NCBI RefSeq assembly: GCF_014839805.1 | Contig: NC_051134.1 | Coordinates: 11,687,170-11,751,169, forward strand | Source: Manduca sexta | Lineage: Eukaryota > Arthropoda > Insecta > Lepidoptera > Sphingidae | Length of the DNA: 64,000 nt | Direction of reading: 5' to 3' | Shown here: piece by piece, positions 51,716 through 64,000 of the stretch | How positions within the stretch are numbered: the stretch's first letter is position 1 | How the letters are laid out: every line of letters begins with the position of its first letter | The notes under the pieces: model-generated | Told to the model about the DNA's origin: nothing | The model's input: only the letters and a program-made list of their open reading frames with translations | Database searches by the model: none | Position numbers and translations under genes: made by a program

Positions 51716-52048
51716 AGCGGCGATAGCCTAGTTGGGTGTGGAACGGTCTGCCAAGACGAACGTCCGCAGGTTCAAATCCCAAGGGCACACACCTCTGACT
51801 TTTCTAAAAAATCATGTGTGTATTCTTTGTGAATTTATCGTTCGCTTTAACGGTGAAGGAAAACATTGTGAGGAAACCTGCACATCCGAGAAGTTCTCTA
51901 TAGGAATTTCGAAGGTGTGTGAAGTCTACCAATCCGCACTAGGCCAGCGTGGTGGACTAAGGCCTAATCCCTCTCAGTAGTAGAGGAGGCCCGTGCTCAG
52001 CAGTGGGCAAGTATATAATACAGGGCTGATATTATTATTATTATTATT
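51716..52048 (+). mobile_element. tRNA-derived SINE, full length, with target-site duplication
   Basis: A-box-like GATAGCCTAGTTGGG and B box GGTTCAAATCCC lie in the head, then the lepidopteran SINE body ('aacattgtgaggaaacctgc', 'aatttcgaaggtgtgtgaag', 'gaggcccgtgctcagcagtg') and an (ATT)n tail. A 13-bp target-site duplication TAAGTTGTAAGAA flanks it (51703-51715 and 52048-52060). The 82-codon frame inside is not a gene. Confidence 0.92.
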
Positions 52049-53050
52049 AAGTTGTAAGAAGTAGCAGATCTAGAACAACTTGTCGAACAATCTTGCTTTC
52101 ACAAAACTCGAAAACAGTTTGCATATTTAGGTAAAGGCTCTAGTTTTTCGAGCAAACCACGTCACGTACTACGAAGATCGACCGATTCTAGAGTCGTAAG
52201 ATAAAAACTATAGCAACGGGTATGACATGGCAGAAGTTGGTGTAAACGAGAAGCCAAAACCGGTCCTGCAGCTGCGCGTGCGCTGCTCTATAGTCGTATG
52301 GTGTTATGGTGTACTGTAGATCTATCTCGTCTTATACGTAGAAGTGCTCGAGTACTGTCCGTGACGACAACATTACCCGCGTAACTTGTATTTCTCCGGC
52401 AAAAAGTATACTGAATGTATTTCGGTCTAATTAAATTCAATACAATAAAGTTTTAATTTCTTATTTCTTGATATTTGTTTGCAATTTTTTATAATCACCC
52501 TTAGTTGTTTATAGATGAGATCATATTTCTTCTCTATTATTATAACCGTCTAACAATTATCAGGCAATTATAAACTCAAACACTTCAGGATTTAACGCCA
52601 ATTTGTTGAGCAGTGCCAGATATTATTTATAACACAAGAGTAAGTGTAACCGAAGCAAGGCCTCTCGGCGTTACGATCGTGGCACGTTCTTGCGTGATCT
52701 AAGCCCATGAAGCCATAATGTATGGCCAATCAAAGGTTTTCACGATCCGTCGATGCCTGCGGTAACGAATTAAAGGATACAAAGGGTTCGACTGGCTATT
52801 CCTGCTAAAAAAAGTACCATGAGGAATTAATATGCACGGTTCCGTTTTAAAAGTAATAATAAAAGGAAGAATCATGTCTTTTTCTGAGGGAAATAAGAGG
52901 ATATTACACTAACAATATACTAACAGTAACGCTGTTTATGAAATTAAAATTTAAATAGTACCGTGTAAATCTGGAACATTATAATAACTAATGCGAAACC
53001 TTTGGAAACTATAATGTCGCCATAGTAATTGGCCAGCGAAGTTGCTGTGG

Positions 53051-53093
53051 TAGGCACGTAATGCCGCGACACGCTACCGCTAGTACGTGCCTA
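53051..53093. repeat. 10-bp inverted repeat
   Basis: TAGGCACGTA (53051-53060) and TACGTGCCTA (53084-53093) with a 23-base spacer. It may be chance. Confidence 0.6.
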
Positions 53094-56000
53094 GATCAGG
53101 GACCAGTTATAGTTGGCTCATTCTACCATGTAAATACATTTTCAGTTACGGGTATAAATAGATTAGTCGGTATGCGTTTAATGCGAAGACATCGTGTACC
53201 ACTATGTATATTGCAATCTTGTATGCAGTTGCAATTTGTCGCGCTGTAAAATTCTTCTTTGATGACAAAGAATGTCTGTGGCTCCATTTGTTTCCATCAA
53301 TCAAAATACATATAGGTTACGCAAATATTAAGTTCTTACTTTTATTTTCTATGTCGTATAAGATTTTAAAATAAACTAAGCATAAATACAACTCGTTTTA
53401 GGCGCTGGATTTAGGAAGCACTACAAAATTAAAATAAACGCTTTTGGTTGCATAGCATCTATATGTTTTTTGAAATATTTAGATTGCATTAAAGAAATTT
53501 GGTTTTATTTTTGTATAATATAAAACTATATAGTATACAATATTCCAATTATCCATATTAAGGTTTTTACAATAGCCAGTGACTTATTTATGGAATAAAT
53601 TATCACATCGAATTAAAATCAATAAAAAAGAAACTCCACTGGGGAATGCGCGTAAGAGCCTTAACCTTTTTCATTCATAAAATACATTTAAAAACCGGAT
53701 ACAGAAGCTTTATTATAATAAGCCAATAATTATCACCCACACACATGTGATGCGAAGTCTCTCCAAAAATAGGTAGAGCTTGTTACAAAAGAGTTAAACA
53801 CCGTCGTGCATTAAACGCTCCAGTTTATCTTGTTTACATAATGATTTGAAAATTGCTTTTTAAAAAGTTGTATGCTAATTACTTGAAAAAGATAAAACGT
53901 GGTATACATTATAGAAATTTGATGCAAGAAAGAAGAAAGAAAAATAAAAGTTGACATGTACTTGTAATTTAAAGGATTATAAATAATGTGACCGAAGAAA
54001 GCCAGGTTCCTAAGAAGGCTCACAATCTATGTTCTTGGTTTATTATTTGTAGTAGAGCAGAAGCATACTATGATTTTTTATTCGTTCATTTATTATTAAA
54101 TTTTATAATTTTTAGTGATTCAATCAAAGATTTTTCTTCATATTTTTTCATGTATTAATTATGATCTCTTGATATTGTGTTGTATGTCTTGTCACGTACA
54201 ACCTCGGCCTAGTAAACGTATAAGTGGTAATGTCTGGAAATCCCAAACATACAAAGATGTCAGATTACGTTTGAAAAAGCTACTAAGTCTTATAGACTTA
54301 ACGCACCGGGTTTTTCACCTTCTATATCAACATTTGAAGTATTATTAAGAATATGTTTGTTAACGAAATAAAGACACATAAGTAAAAAATATTAACTGTA
54401 ATTTTCTAACACGACGTGCGCTACACACGTAAACTACCTCAATTAGTCAGAATTTTGTTCGTAAACTGCAACTTGAAAGTCTGCATTCAAGGGTTTGTTT
54501 ATTGTTTGTTTTTATACAGCATTAACTCGAGGACAAAGAGCCATAAACATCGGCCAGAGACTAGCGCGGCGCGGTATAAGTTTGTATAGGACAGATAGCT
54601 AAATCTCGGCTCCAACCCGTCCCATTCTACAAAACCAGTTTGTTCGCTCCGCTCCAAGATGTTAACCCGCAATGATCTTGGATCTAGCCTCACATCTCGT
54701 AATAAAGTAGCTATTTTAAGGCTTCACGCGTCTCCAGTAAGTAATTGCTTATGAGAAAACACAGCATTTTCGAAATGATAGATGACGCTTCGATATAATT
54801 ATGTAGTGCGGAGCATGACGTGCTTGAAAAGAAATTTCATCCATGACTAAAATATCAATTTTATATAGATTGCTCTATTTTCAATGCAAGCGCATAAATT
54901 ATTTAATAGTCTTACATTTTAGTTACTTTATTTAAGTCACGCATATTAATTGAAAATATCCTCTTCTATAATTATTGTGGTTCTACGGTGGAATTAAAAA
55001 TTCTCTACTAATTTTTATATTGAGGACAAGTCGAAAGCTTTGAAATTTGATTTGAATAAAGCACAAACAGAGGCCATTGTTCGCTAAAGGTCTTACTAGT
55101 CTACGACCGGGGCAGTCGGGGTCACTCTGTAAAATCTTTCTCTTTGTTGGGTACGCACTTTGTACCTTTATGTACCTAGTCGGCATTACTCGTAGAGCTG
55201 CTTTGGCATAAAAACGAGTAACTTTACGTAGCCTACCGAAAGATGAAATTGTGATAAGTTTATTTTAATATATGTATGAAATTGTAAAAATATTAAGTTT
55301 ATATTTATTGCATTTGTTTATATATCATATTCTATTCTGTAAACTCATTATTACAAGAGTTTTGACGAATTCGTGAATTCTCGTACACAATGTTACATTT
55401 GATGCATTTTAATGAAAATGGCTTATCCGATTCGGTTGTATGTTCTGTTTCAAATATAATTAATGAATACTCATCTTGCATAATAAAGTCCTCAAAAAAA
55501 TATATTTATAAAATAAAAATACAACTAGCGACATCTAGCTTTAAAAAAGTAAACATACATCGCCTTCTCCACATTACTGTCTTTAGAACATAGCACTTTA
55601 AAATATAATGTAATTTTGTAAATTTATTCGTGTTTCTCAAATGCAGAGCAATAATTTCACAGTAAAGTGCTTCAACAAAGACTTTTTATTCACGACTAAA
55701 TCATGCTTCGCGTGAAAAAATTATATAACTTTTGAACAAACCTTATCTGGTTACGTAACGCCAGTTCAACCAGAGAACGTAAAGTGACAGAAAATAATGT
55801 CTTAGTACATCAATTATATGATGCAAGTTGGAACTTAAACGATTCAAGACATTATTAAACCAATTGCTCATATAAAGAAACATATTTTTAGGCAACTTCA
55901 CATAGAAGTTGTAAGAGAGAAACATAATAGAACGATAATATTTTATGAATAAATTACTTTTGGATGTCTACCTAACTTTATGTACTTTTCAGCATCAAGT

Positions 56001-56129
56001 TAAAGACAATGTATAATATAATATTACAATGCTAAAGGTCATAACACTGTTTTAAACAATTTTTTAACAATTCAATACCATTAATATGTTCAGCTGTATA
56101 AGTAGGGTAGTGTGCAAGTAATTACTTAC

Positions 56130-56222
56130 CTTTAAAGCGCAAAAAATGCAGGATGGTCCGAGACAAGCGTGGCCGGTCAGCTCGCGGAAGCTGCGCCGGA
56201 AAATGTCCAGATGCCACAGCAC
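56130..56222 (-). CDS. ec: echinus / USP53-54 internal exon (31 codons)
   Basis: This 93-nt exon, easy to miss, reads [20 protein letters not shown] then [11 protein letters not shown]. The acceptor is TTGGCCCAG (56223 upward) and the donor GTAAGTAATT (56124-56129). [13 protein letters not shown] and CIFCALK are hallmark sequences of USP53/USP54, lying just after the catalytic-cysteine box. The exon is phase 0 at both ends and joins ELFTQLQ at 34375 after a 21,754-nt intron. The preceding exon should end with a GQNxCFLNSxxQ-type motif; I looked for it on the minus strand from 56223 to 64000 and did not see it, so it is probably beyond the window. Confidence 0.92.
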
Positions 56223-58381
56223 CTGGGCCAAGAGAATAAAATTTATAGAGCATATATTAAGATGAGCAAAGGTAAAGAATAAAGAATTTGTTGGTATAAA
56301 TTTAATATAACAATTTGCTGTTGCCCGTGTGGTACAAATTTGTTTGACCCTTTACCTACGAGGGCTAGGTCTACTCAATGAAAATTTAAGTGAAATTTTA
56401 ATTACATTAAAAGATATTTAATCAATTAAGAAAATATATATTGTATTGCAGTTTGATTTGTTTGCTGTATCCAGGAATCATATTACTTCATAAATTTTAT
56501 CGCCATAAAGATAGAAGATCTGTTAAATAAATGGTAAAAGTCATGTAGAAACTCAATCCATAACACATGGTACTGGTAATTGGTAAATAAAATTGTATAA
56601 TTTGAATTTCATGATACAAAATTGTTAATTGAACATGTGCTGGAAACAGGTGCGGCACAGCCTCTAGGCTGTATGCCTACCTCATCGGCACTAATTAAGA
56701 CTACATTATACGCTTTTTACATAATACCAATGTATTCCGACTAACAAACGGTCAAGTGTATCACCTTACTGTAAAAATTTGCAAATGTTCAAACGTAGAA
56801 TGATATTAACATAATTATTATTTAATATTTAAAAATATTTAAGATATTCTCAAAATATGGTGCAGATAAAATAAAATATGGTTTAAAACGGTTATCTGAA
56901 TTGAATTAGCATCTTTCATAATAACATTATAACATTTATTACGTTCCACATTTTCAGACATTTATTAAGCATTGGTCTGTATTATTTATCCTTATTCGTA
57001 CACAAAAATACTTTTATTTATGTGGTAATTGACCAATTCCGTGTGCAAACATAAAATAAAAAACATATAAATATTAAATTCTTTTAATGGAGCATGATAT
57101 TTCTGAAATACGAATCTTGAAGTGATACAAGAATTAAATAACGACTATAACGAACCGCAATATGTCGTTATGGGAGCACGTGGCATGTCAGGTGGCATCC
57201 ACATGTGACGTCCAGAAGAAACACCTTGTACAGGCTTACCGTAAACCCATCTTTTAACACTAAATAACATTGCATATCACATGAAATTCGATTACGCATT
57301 TTTTATATCCAAATAAAAATATGCATTTTTGCAGTTTGTTATGGTACATTTGTATTAATTTAAAAGTATTTAAAATATTTTGTATGTTAATGAATCGCTG
57401 GTAAGTTGTAAACGTTTGAAAAAATATTACCGCCATAAGGAAAAAGGTTGTTTCTGCATACAATTTTATACGAAGATAAGAAATATCTTTATTAACTGAT
57501 TACAAATATGTATTTGACTCAATTTTGGAAAAAAAATTACATTCGTTTTTTCACTATGATGGCAGAATAATGGGAGTAATTTTAAAAAGATTAGATATTA
57601 TTAAAACTTAAAAAGTGTATAACATGCTGCTTCATATATACTCATGTCCAATATCTTTAAAATATACAAATAAACTGGTTTATTTTGCATTCATTCGTAT
57701 TTTAATCCGATGCCATTAAAGAATATTAGAATATGAATATTAAATATATGCAAACGTATCGACTACACATAATGACCACATAACGCCGACGCACTTCCTG
57801 TTAAGATCTCACCCACAAGCCTTCTAGGAAAACGTCCATTTCATGATAAGCTATCTATAATATAGATATGAATCTAATATCATTAGTACACCAACTACAC
57901 TTACACTCATTAAAACTGGCCACTTGTGAACACAATTATTTTGCGAAATCGGGAAATAAGGTGCCGTTTATTCTCCGATTTTCTTGATCTCATCTATACA
58001 AGCGTTTTTAATGTGTATACAAATATACGTTTATAAATGCAGACTTTAATGACTGTTCAAACGGTTCGCGTGTTTTACTTAACTAGCCTCGGGGTTTAAA
58101 ATTAACAATCGAAATTAATCATAGTCTATGTTGCTAGATTATTTTGTCTTTGTTCCTGTTTTATAATAATAGACTGTAATTTTTTGTTTAAGACAGCCCT
58201 GATGTTAAATTGTACAATGTCATACATAGAGGTTAAACTTTAGCTCTTGATTAATCAAAAATGTCATGCATTCGTTATTGTGTCATTCATATGTGTAGGT
58301 AGTTATTAACCAATAAAAAATAAATATCCATTTATATGATGAAATATTTATTTTGTCTCGTGTAGTTCACGGTTTGTAATA

Positions 58382-58410
58382 TATAAAAGGTATGAAAGTA
58401 CACGCCAGTC
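58382..58410 (+). promoter_or_regulatory. Possible TATA/initiator core promoter on the plus strand
   Basis: TATAAAAGG at 58382-58390 is followed by CCAGTC at 58405-58410, a spacing of about 25 bases that fits an insect core promoter. Downstream, 'gatcaacaagcaacac' resembles leaders of insect cuticle-type genes. The only nearby ATG frame, 58486-58707 (73 codons, ends PFENPY), has no recognisable domain and may not be coding. Confidence 0.3.
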
Positions 58411-61044
58411 ACACACTATTGATCAACAAGCAACACATTTGCGCCATCATCACTAATGTGAATAATTACGTCTTAACCTTCTTCAATGTACACAAAAAGA
58501 GGTTTCTCGTCTGAGCCTACATCACCTGTTATCGTAAGCTATCGGCAGTTTTTCGCGATTGTTTTGGGCGCTTGGCAGGCAGGTGGGCGCAAACTCGTCA
58601 GAGCAGATGCGTCGCGCACAATGCACCTCTTAAATAATCTTTTATTTTGTATCTTGATCAAATGCATGGAACTTCACCTCTGCATACCCTTCGAGAACCC
58701 GTATTGACATACGTCTGATTTCAAATGTCAAGGCTGTTCTGACTATTAGCTATTTTCGGTGCCAGCAGTAATAACACACATTAAAGTTGCAACGTTTATA
58801 TTTATTTATGCAAATAATTATTTATTAATATTAATTTATTCCATAGCAAGACTTAGCGTGGAAGAGGGAACACGTAGTTACGCTTACCGTAGCAACATGT
58901 CATCACGGTGGGACTTGGGAGAATATCGCGGCAGAGACTTTATTCTATGACTTTTGGCTTAAAAACTTTCAGATAGTACGACGGAGCTTTAACTTTGTTC
59001 GCTCAATAACTGGTAGTCTTACTCTTAAAAATATTTTAAATCTGATAGTTTGTAAAAAAAATTGTTAAAGTAAACAAACGCAAATACTGAATGGATTTGA
59101 ATGACGTTTGGCACTCGTGTAAACCATGTCCCGAATCTTGCTCCCATGGTAAATAACGTATTTTGTATATGATTTTTTTATATAAGGCGTCGGCGTACTT
59201 TAGCTAGCACTAAGAATTGCTACAGTGATTTAGGAACTTTTATTTCGGGAAAGGATTTCCATGTGGGCGAAGCTAGGAGCAACACCTCGTAAATTTACGA
59301 GTAAATATGGTTATTTTTTCATATTTTAAAAGGCAAACTACCATATGCATATCAGAAACACGTGGATGCATTCACCGTGTAAGTGAATCGAAGCTTTCTC
59401 TCTTACACCCAACATTTGACACCAGTGAAAGAACCTTAAAGATTGTAATATAATAATTTCCGATAAAAAAAAAACACAACGCCTGGCGGAAGGATGACAG
59501 ATGTGCATCAAGCAAACAAGCCCCGGTAGCGATTAGCTTCACGTGAATCGAGCCTAGTGCTGTAGCGGCGGATAAATGGTGATTTTTCTCAGTCACGTAA
59601 CAAGGATACAGTTAGTGCGGCGACACACGACATCCAATGCATTTTGCTAATGTTAAGTGGAATCGAGTTAGAAAAATAACGGTTCAGGAAAAGGGGGTAA
59701 TGTGATTCTCTAAATTGTCAATCTGATCTACTTTTGTGCTTTATAGTATTTTCTAAAACTAATTGCACTTTTTTCCGCTTGGAAAAAAATTGTAAAAGTG
59801 TAAATAGTAATGAACACTTTCGTTACGCTGTACCTGAGATGTAAAGAGCATTTAACTTTTCAATTCCGAGACGCAACCACATGTTTGCAATACACATTAT
59901 CTTTTTCATACGAATGTTAAGATTTCGTTGTAGTTATATAAAAGCATCTCAAACATACACAACAAAGCGCTTGTCCTTGAACAAACAGAGGAACGAAGGC
60001 ACAGCTCACACCGGCTGTTTGCATATAGGTTTTTTCTTACAGAATGCATGTTAAGTGATCCACAGAGTGTATAAAGCCTACACAGAATGTTGAGACGCGT
60101 GACAAACAGATAAAATTTCTCGCTAATGGAGTAGTCGAATCGTGAACAGATAACGATTTCCACATGAGTCGATTTTTAGAACAATGTTTCGTGTCAATGT
60201 TTGCTGTGATACGAAACTCTGAGGAATAAGGCGCGATAGAAAGTGGAACTAATCATGTTTATTTTAATTTCCCATGTAGCGTGTATTTAGGAATGATATG
60301 ATGTGTGTGAGGTGAGGCCCCAAGGGTCAATAATGCTTTGACTTAAATACATTATGTAAATAAATTATAACGCGGTTAAAAAGACCGAGGGTGGTGATGT
60401 AAGACTAGACAGTTCGCATGTTGGAAGCTTGTGGCTCCAGGCTTCATTGTTATAGTATATTAATTAATAAAAAATAAGAACAATTAGCTATTTTGGCATG
60501 GCACTTATTAGTCTGTTTTGATATTTACACAATACGCTATAATTATAACTTGATCCTTCTATAACTAGATTTTCTTAAACCATAGAAAATAAACGTGTCA
60601 AATTATTATATGCAAAAATTGTTAGGGTAACCACAATTCTTGTAACCACATCGCGACGGCCGTTGAATTCGTGGCACGTGCTTAAGATACAAACTGTTTG
60701 TGTCTACAAAGCAATCACGGGCTTATTTCCCCGCACTCAGGTCGGACCTTAACGAGTTACGATCGCGAATATAACGGTACGTAGACCGACTACTGGCCCT
60801 GCCACTCGTAAATACTCTTACATGTGTGTACATTTGTTCGATAATACGCTTCGTGTACAGCCTACTATATCGTAAAATCGTAGTGTTTGTCATTGGCGAA
60901 GGGTGAAGTTTTTCGGAAAGGAAACCCGACACAATATATAGGTACTAATATGACTGCGGTCTGCAAATCATACTAATGATAATTAGATTCAATATAATAT
61001 GATCTACATGAAAGGAAGCTGACGGGAATCGAGTTATATGGACT

Positions 61045-61088
61045 CTTCGCCACGGGTGTTTGTACATTTAGAAACACCCGTGGCGAAG
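61045..61088. repeat. Perfect 17-bp inverted repeat
   Basis: CTTCGCCACGGGTGTTT (61045-61061) and its exact complement (61072-61088) with a 10-base loop. It sits immediately left of the element remnant at 61089. Confidence 0.95.
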
Positions 61089-61260
61089 TGTTTCTCTGAA
61101 GATGTTCCTCGCGGCTTTGCCTGCGTGATTAGCCTTTCACACTACAAAAGTCCCTAAATCACGGTAGCGATCCATAGAGCCATCTATACGACGCCGATGC
61201 TATCTGTCAAAAAATTCCATGGGAGCAAACTACCAGGATAAAAGTAGACTATAATATGTT
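61089..61260 (+). mobile_element. Eroded interspersed element remnant next to a 17-bp hairpin
   Basis: 'cctcgcggctttgcctgcgtg' resembles the element terminus and is followed by 'tcacactacaaaagtccc', similar to the aaaagtcccgcttta stretch in the copy at 23440. Sequence order is kept but identity is low. Confidence 0.35.
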
Positions 61261-61350
61261 GGCTCATGATTATGGTCTATCAGGGTGCTATCGCTGTTTC
61301 AGTGATTTCAGCGTTTACGTCTAACAAACAACCAAACATTTTGACAAACA

Positions 61351-61370
61351 CCCCTCCCCCCCCTCCCCCC
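61351..61370 (-). other. C-rich tract with G-quadruplex potential on the minus strand
   Basis: Runs of four, eight and six C separated by single T; on the minus strand three long G runs that could form a quadruplex. Confidence 0.6.
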
Positions 61371-64000
61371 GTGACCACGAAGGGTGCATAGTCATCGAAC
61401 AGGGAGAAAATGAAAATATAAAACCGCTATAACATCCGAAAAATAGTTCAATTTTAAAAACATTCGCTTTTATAATATTATTAAGATATTCTACTGAATC
61501 AGTATTGACTGTATTTATATAATCTAAAAGCAAATAGTTTACTTAGTTATTATAACATTGAGTTTGGGTAAAAACGGTTGAGTAAACTGTGACTCTGTAC
61601 TACGTGATAGCGTAATGACCGATGACGTGATAGCGTTTTTAAGCGTGTTGCAATATCTATAGACTTTTTGTGTGCATCAATAAACTAAATTTTCTGTAAT
61701 GTCATAAGAAGTGAAAGTGTCCTTAAAAAATGCCCTCTACTCAAGAAAGGATAAATAAAGTACAAGCAGAGCAATAGAAGTTACATAGTTCAAGTACTTT
61801 TATTGCTTCTGCTAAATGTTTTGATAAAAGTAGAGCATATCATTTAAGGGTCAGTTTACACACGTTTTTATGTGAATTAGAGAGGGGAGGCAGTGATGCG
61901 TCTAACACGTTGAATTTATAATCAAGAAGTAAAAAGTTGCACTTGATGCATCGTGACTCGCGTGGGAACTCACCTGCTCGCACGGATTTACTGTAGCAAT
62001 GTCTTAACAGATGTATTTAGCTAGCAACTAGACAAACAATAAATATAATAAAGGGATCATTTTATGACGTGCAATCAGAACTTTAAATACAAATGCTTTA
62101 TAGTTTTTACTCCGTATTATAACTCTCCATGTAGAGACATGATTAAAATTATAATAGTTAATTAAGGACCTTGTTAATCAAAGTAAATACACGCTTATGA
62201 AACAATAATTACGCGTTGTTCAATTTAAATAAGAGTCAATACGCAAAAAGTGCAGTTACATCGATATTTTTAAAATTAATCATACTGACAATATCAAAAT
62301 TAATACAGCGATGCTTTTGTACTAATGACGAGGAGCGGAAATGAATTTGAATCGAAATATAGCCGGTGCACTTCCCTTCCCCTACGGAAACGGCTCGCCT
62401 AAACTTTGATGTATTAATAATTTTAAACACAATATGGCGTGATAGTTTGTTCAACATTTCTAAGTCCAAAAGCGGATTTGTTTAAATAAATGCAAAAATG
62501 GACTTTAGGTCCATTTTCGTATCGTAATGGACCTATATTTAGCATACATCGACCAATGAGCGAGGAGGTCATCCCATGATATCTCTACTCTAGTTTAGTC
62601 AGCATATTCATACCTTATAGAAATATTTCATAAAGTGGCATTAACACGATAAATTATAAATCTCAAAAATGGTTATTTTATAAGAATAATAGCTTACAAA
62701 AATTACGATCATAAATATCCTGCAAAATTAATCATAGTACGCTCCGATCGTTATGGCTTCATAATAAATATGTATCCTACCCCGATAACGGAAAACTAAA
62801 GCCATAAGGAGATTAATAAGTGAAAACAATTAAACACATTATTACTAACAACCGTATATTTTTTGTCATAAATTGTTGACGTCATAGGAAATGCGTAAAC
62901 CTAAGGAAACTGCCTACTTTCTTTTATTGGATCGGACTTAAAATCTCATTACGAATACATGTGTTACGTAATTACGAATGTGAAATTAAAATTATTTTTG
63001 AAATTTCAAAGTAGTAATCAGGTAGTTAATTGCCAATTGTGTGATGTTTTAATTAAGTCACATTACTGATATTGTGCAGTGAGTATTGATTACTAATAAC
63101 AATGAAATTGTCTATAATTATCATTAATAAAAAATGTACAATTCACTAATTTTCTCGTTACCTAAATTGTTTCATTAACAGATCTAATCCGTAATGATAA
63201 AAAAGAAAGGCTAACAAACATTCAAATTCCTAATTCACGATAAATTAACATATACAGGATTAAAAACTTCGATGACTACTTTAGAATATTTATATTTTCT
63301 CAATAAACGAAGCGTCGTAGCTACTTCATATAAAATGACAAATTATTTACGAATTATTAATAGCAAATACATGTTTTTAATAAGATTACTTACGCACCAG
63401 TGTCGTCTGCTACGTTGTAAACAACCAGGCAGGTAGCGTACCGTGACACGCCAGTCACGCTTTGTTACCATTTGATTATACCTAACTAATCAAAACAGTG
63501 CAGGTGACGTTGTGTACAAGTCTTTTCTGTGTAGAACGTGATTTGGCCTTCAGGCTTGAGACTTGCTTTCCTCATCAATATTTCTTACACATTCTTATGA
63601 TATGCGGAGAATGAATCATCTGCCTTCATCACATTACGTGTGGTCAGCACAAAGAAAGATTTGTCGTCGTTTGATAAATTTTAATAGTAATATTAGTTTT
63701 ACCGACCGGCTAATTGACATAAGCCACCTCTGGAGGATCCAATTCCAGTCAAATCATATTAAACATATTGCAGCTCAACCTAATAAACTAACCCGAGACT
63801 TCCGAGCCGCAGAGTATAATATGAAACACTCAACCATAGGAGCAAAAAATGCGGCATATTATAACCTAAGTAATAGATATAATGCGGCGGTTTCTCGGTA
63901 TATCTCATAGGTATTAAACATCCCGTGGGTGTTAGTGGCGACGCGCGACCACAAAACAAACGTCTATGTAAATTTATATCTAGCGACTCGGGGTTTCGAT

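Larger units (their letters stand above)
34376..56129 (-). other. ec: Large intron of the echinus-like gene
   Basis: It is defined by the acceptor at 34376 and the donor at 56129. It contains a foldback element (36742-37102), the candidate alternative exon (38933-39175), a short element tail (about 42235-42510), SINEs at 47048-47286 and 51716-52048, and small inverted repeats. GC-richer patches at 39490-39780 and 44930-45100 lie outside any supported coding sequence. The remaining stretches (34376-36741, 37103-38932, 39285-42234, 42511-47047, 47301-51702, 52061-56129) show nothing I can name. Confidence 0.85.
56223..64000 (-). other. ec: Upstream intron of the echinus-like gene (partial)
   Basis: The acceptor at 56223 requires an upstream exon and none is recognisable to the right edge, so this is inferred as intron. 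It contains a promoter-like site on the plus strand near 58382, an element remnant at about 61089-61260, a 17-bp inverted repeat and a C-rich tract. Nothing else was identified. Confidence 0.6.

Noticed and set aside
51732..51980. 82-codon plus-strand frame
   Set aside because: It lies wholly inside the SINE at 51716-52048.
52227..52320. Short ATG frame starting MAEVGVNEKPKPVLQ
   Set aside because: Only about 30 codons, no good donor and no similarity recognised; likely chance.
63385..63395. Minus-strand donor-like GTAAGTAATC as the end of an upstream echinus exon
   Set aside because: The sequence before it does not encode the expected GQNxCFLN motif in any frame; it could at most be a non-coding leader exon, for which there is no evidence.
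63563..63910. 115-codon plus-strand frame near the right edge
   Set aside because: It starts at TTG; no domain, signal or splice context is visible.
1..64000. CRISPR array, operon or phage-type defence system
   Set aside because: The tandem repeats are 123-bp units inside a mobile element, and the coding DNA is spliced insect sequence.

Overview
The window is AT-rich nuclear DNA from an insect, almost certainly a moth or butterfly (Lepidoptera). The evidence is multi-exon genes with GT/AG introns, tRNA-derived SINEs of the kind common in moth and butterfly genomes, and many short elements ending in the lepidopteran 'ctagcttttgcccgc' tail. No bacterial, plasmid or phage features are visible. 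Species cannot be assigned by reading alone.

Two protein-coding genes are recognised, both on the minus strand and both incomplete. (1) 26775-27383 is the first coding exon (203 codons) of a Golgi class I alpha-1,2-mannosidase (mas-1 / alpha-Man-Ia, GH47). It ends in a clean donor, and the catalytic exons must lie left of base 1, so most of 1-26774 is probably its first intron. (2) 29626-56222 holds four exons of an echinus / USP53-USP54 ubiquitin-hydrolase-like gene. They are 56130-56222, 34073-34375, 33828-33947 and a 4.1-kb terminal exon 29626-33690; all junctions are phase 0. The exon carrying the catalytic-cysteine box is not in the window and should lie beyond 64000. Inside the 21.8-kb echinus intron, 38933-39175 is a good candidate alternative first exon. 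It has an ATG, 81 open codons and a phase-0 donor, and it would produce an isoform lacking the start of the USP fold.

Layout: 1-9748, gene-free DNA with two element tails and some GC-richer islands; 9749-21725, two near-identical head-to-tail copies of a 5.99-kb segment; 21726-26774, SINE and other element debris, including an element with five exact-length 123-bp tandem repeats; 26775-27483, mas-1 exon and 5' leader; 27484-29290, intergenic, with broken SINEs; 29291-34375, echinus 3' end and last three exons; 34376-56129, large intron with a 353-bp foldback element flanked by TTAA, the alternative exon and two SINEs; 56130-56222, echinus exon; 56223-64000, further intron with one promoter-like site.

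The most notable observation is the 6-kb tandem duplication. The ten differences I found between its copies are nine 1-base homopolymer-length changes and one substitution, which points to either a very recent event or an assembly/haplotype artefact. I did not find a new multi-gene system; the window is ordinary intron-rich insect DNA with one potentially new gene isoform.
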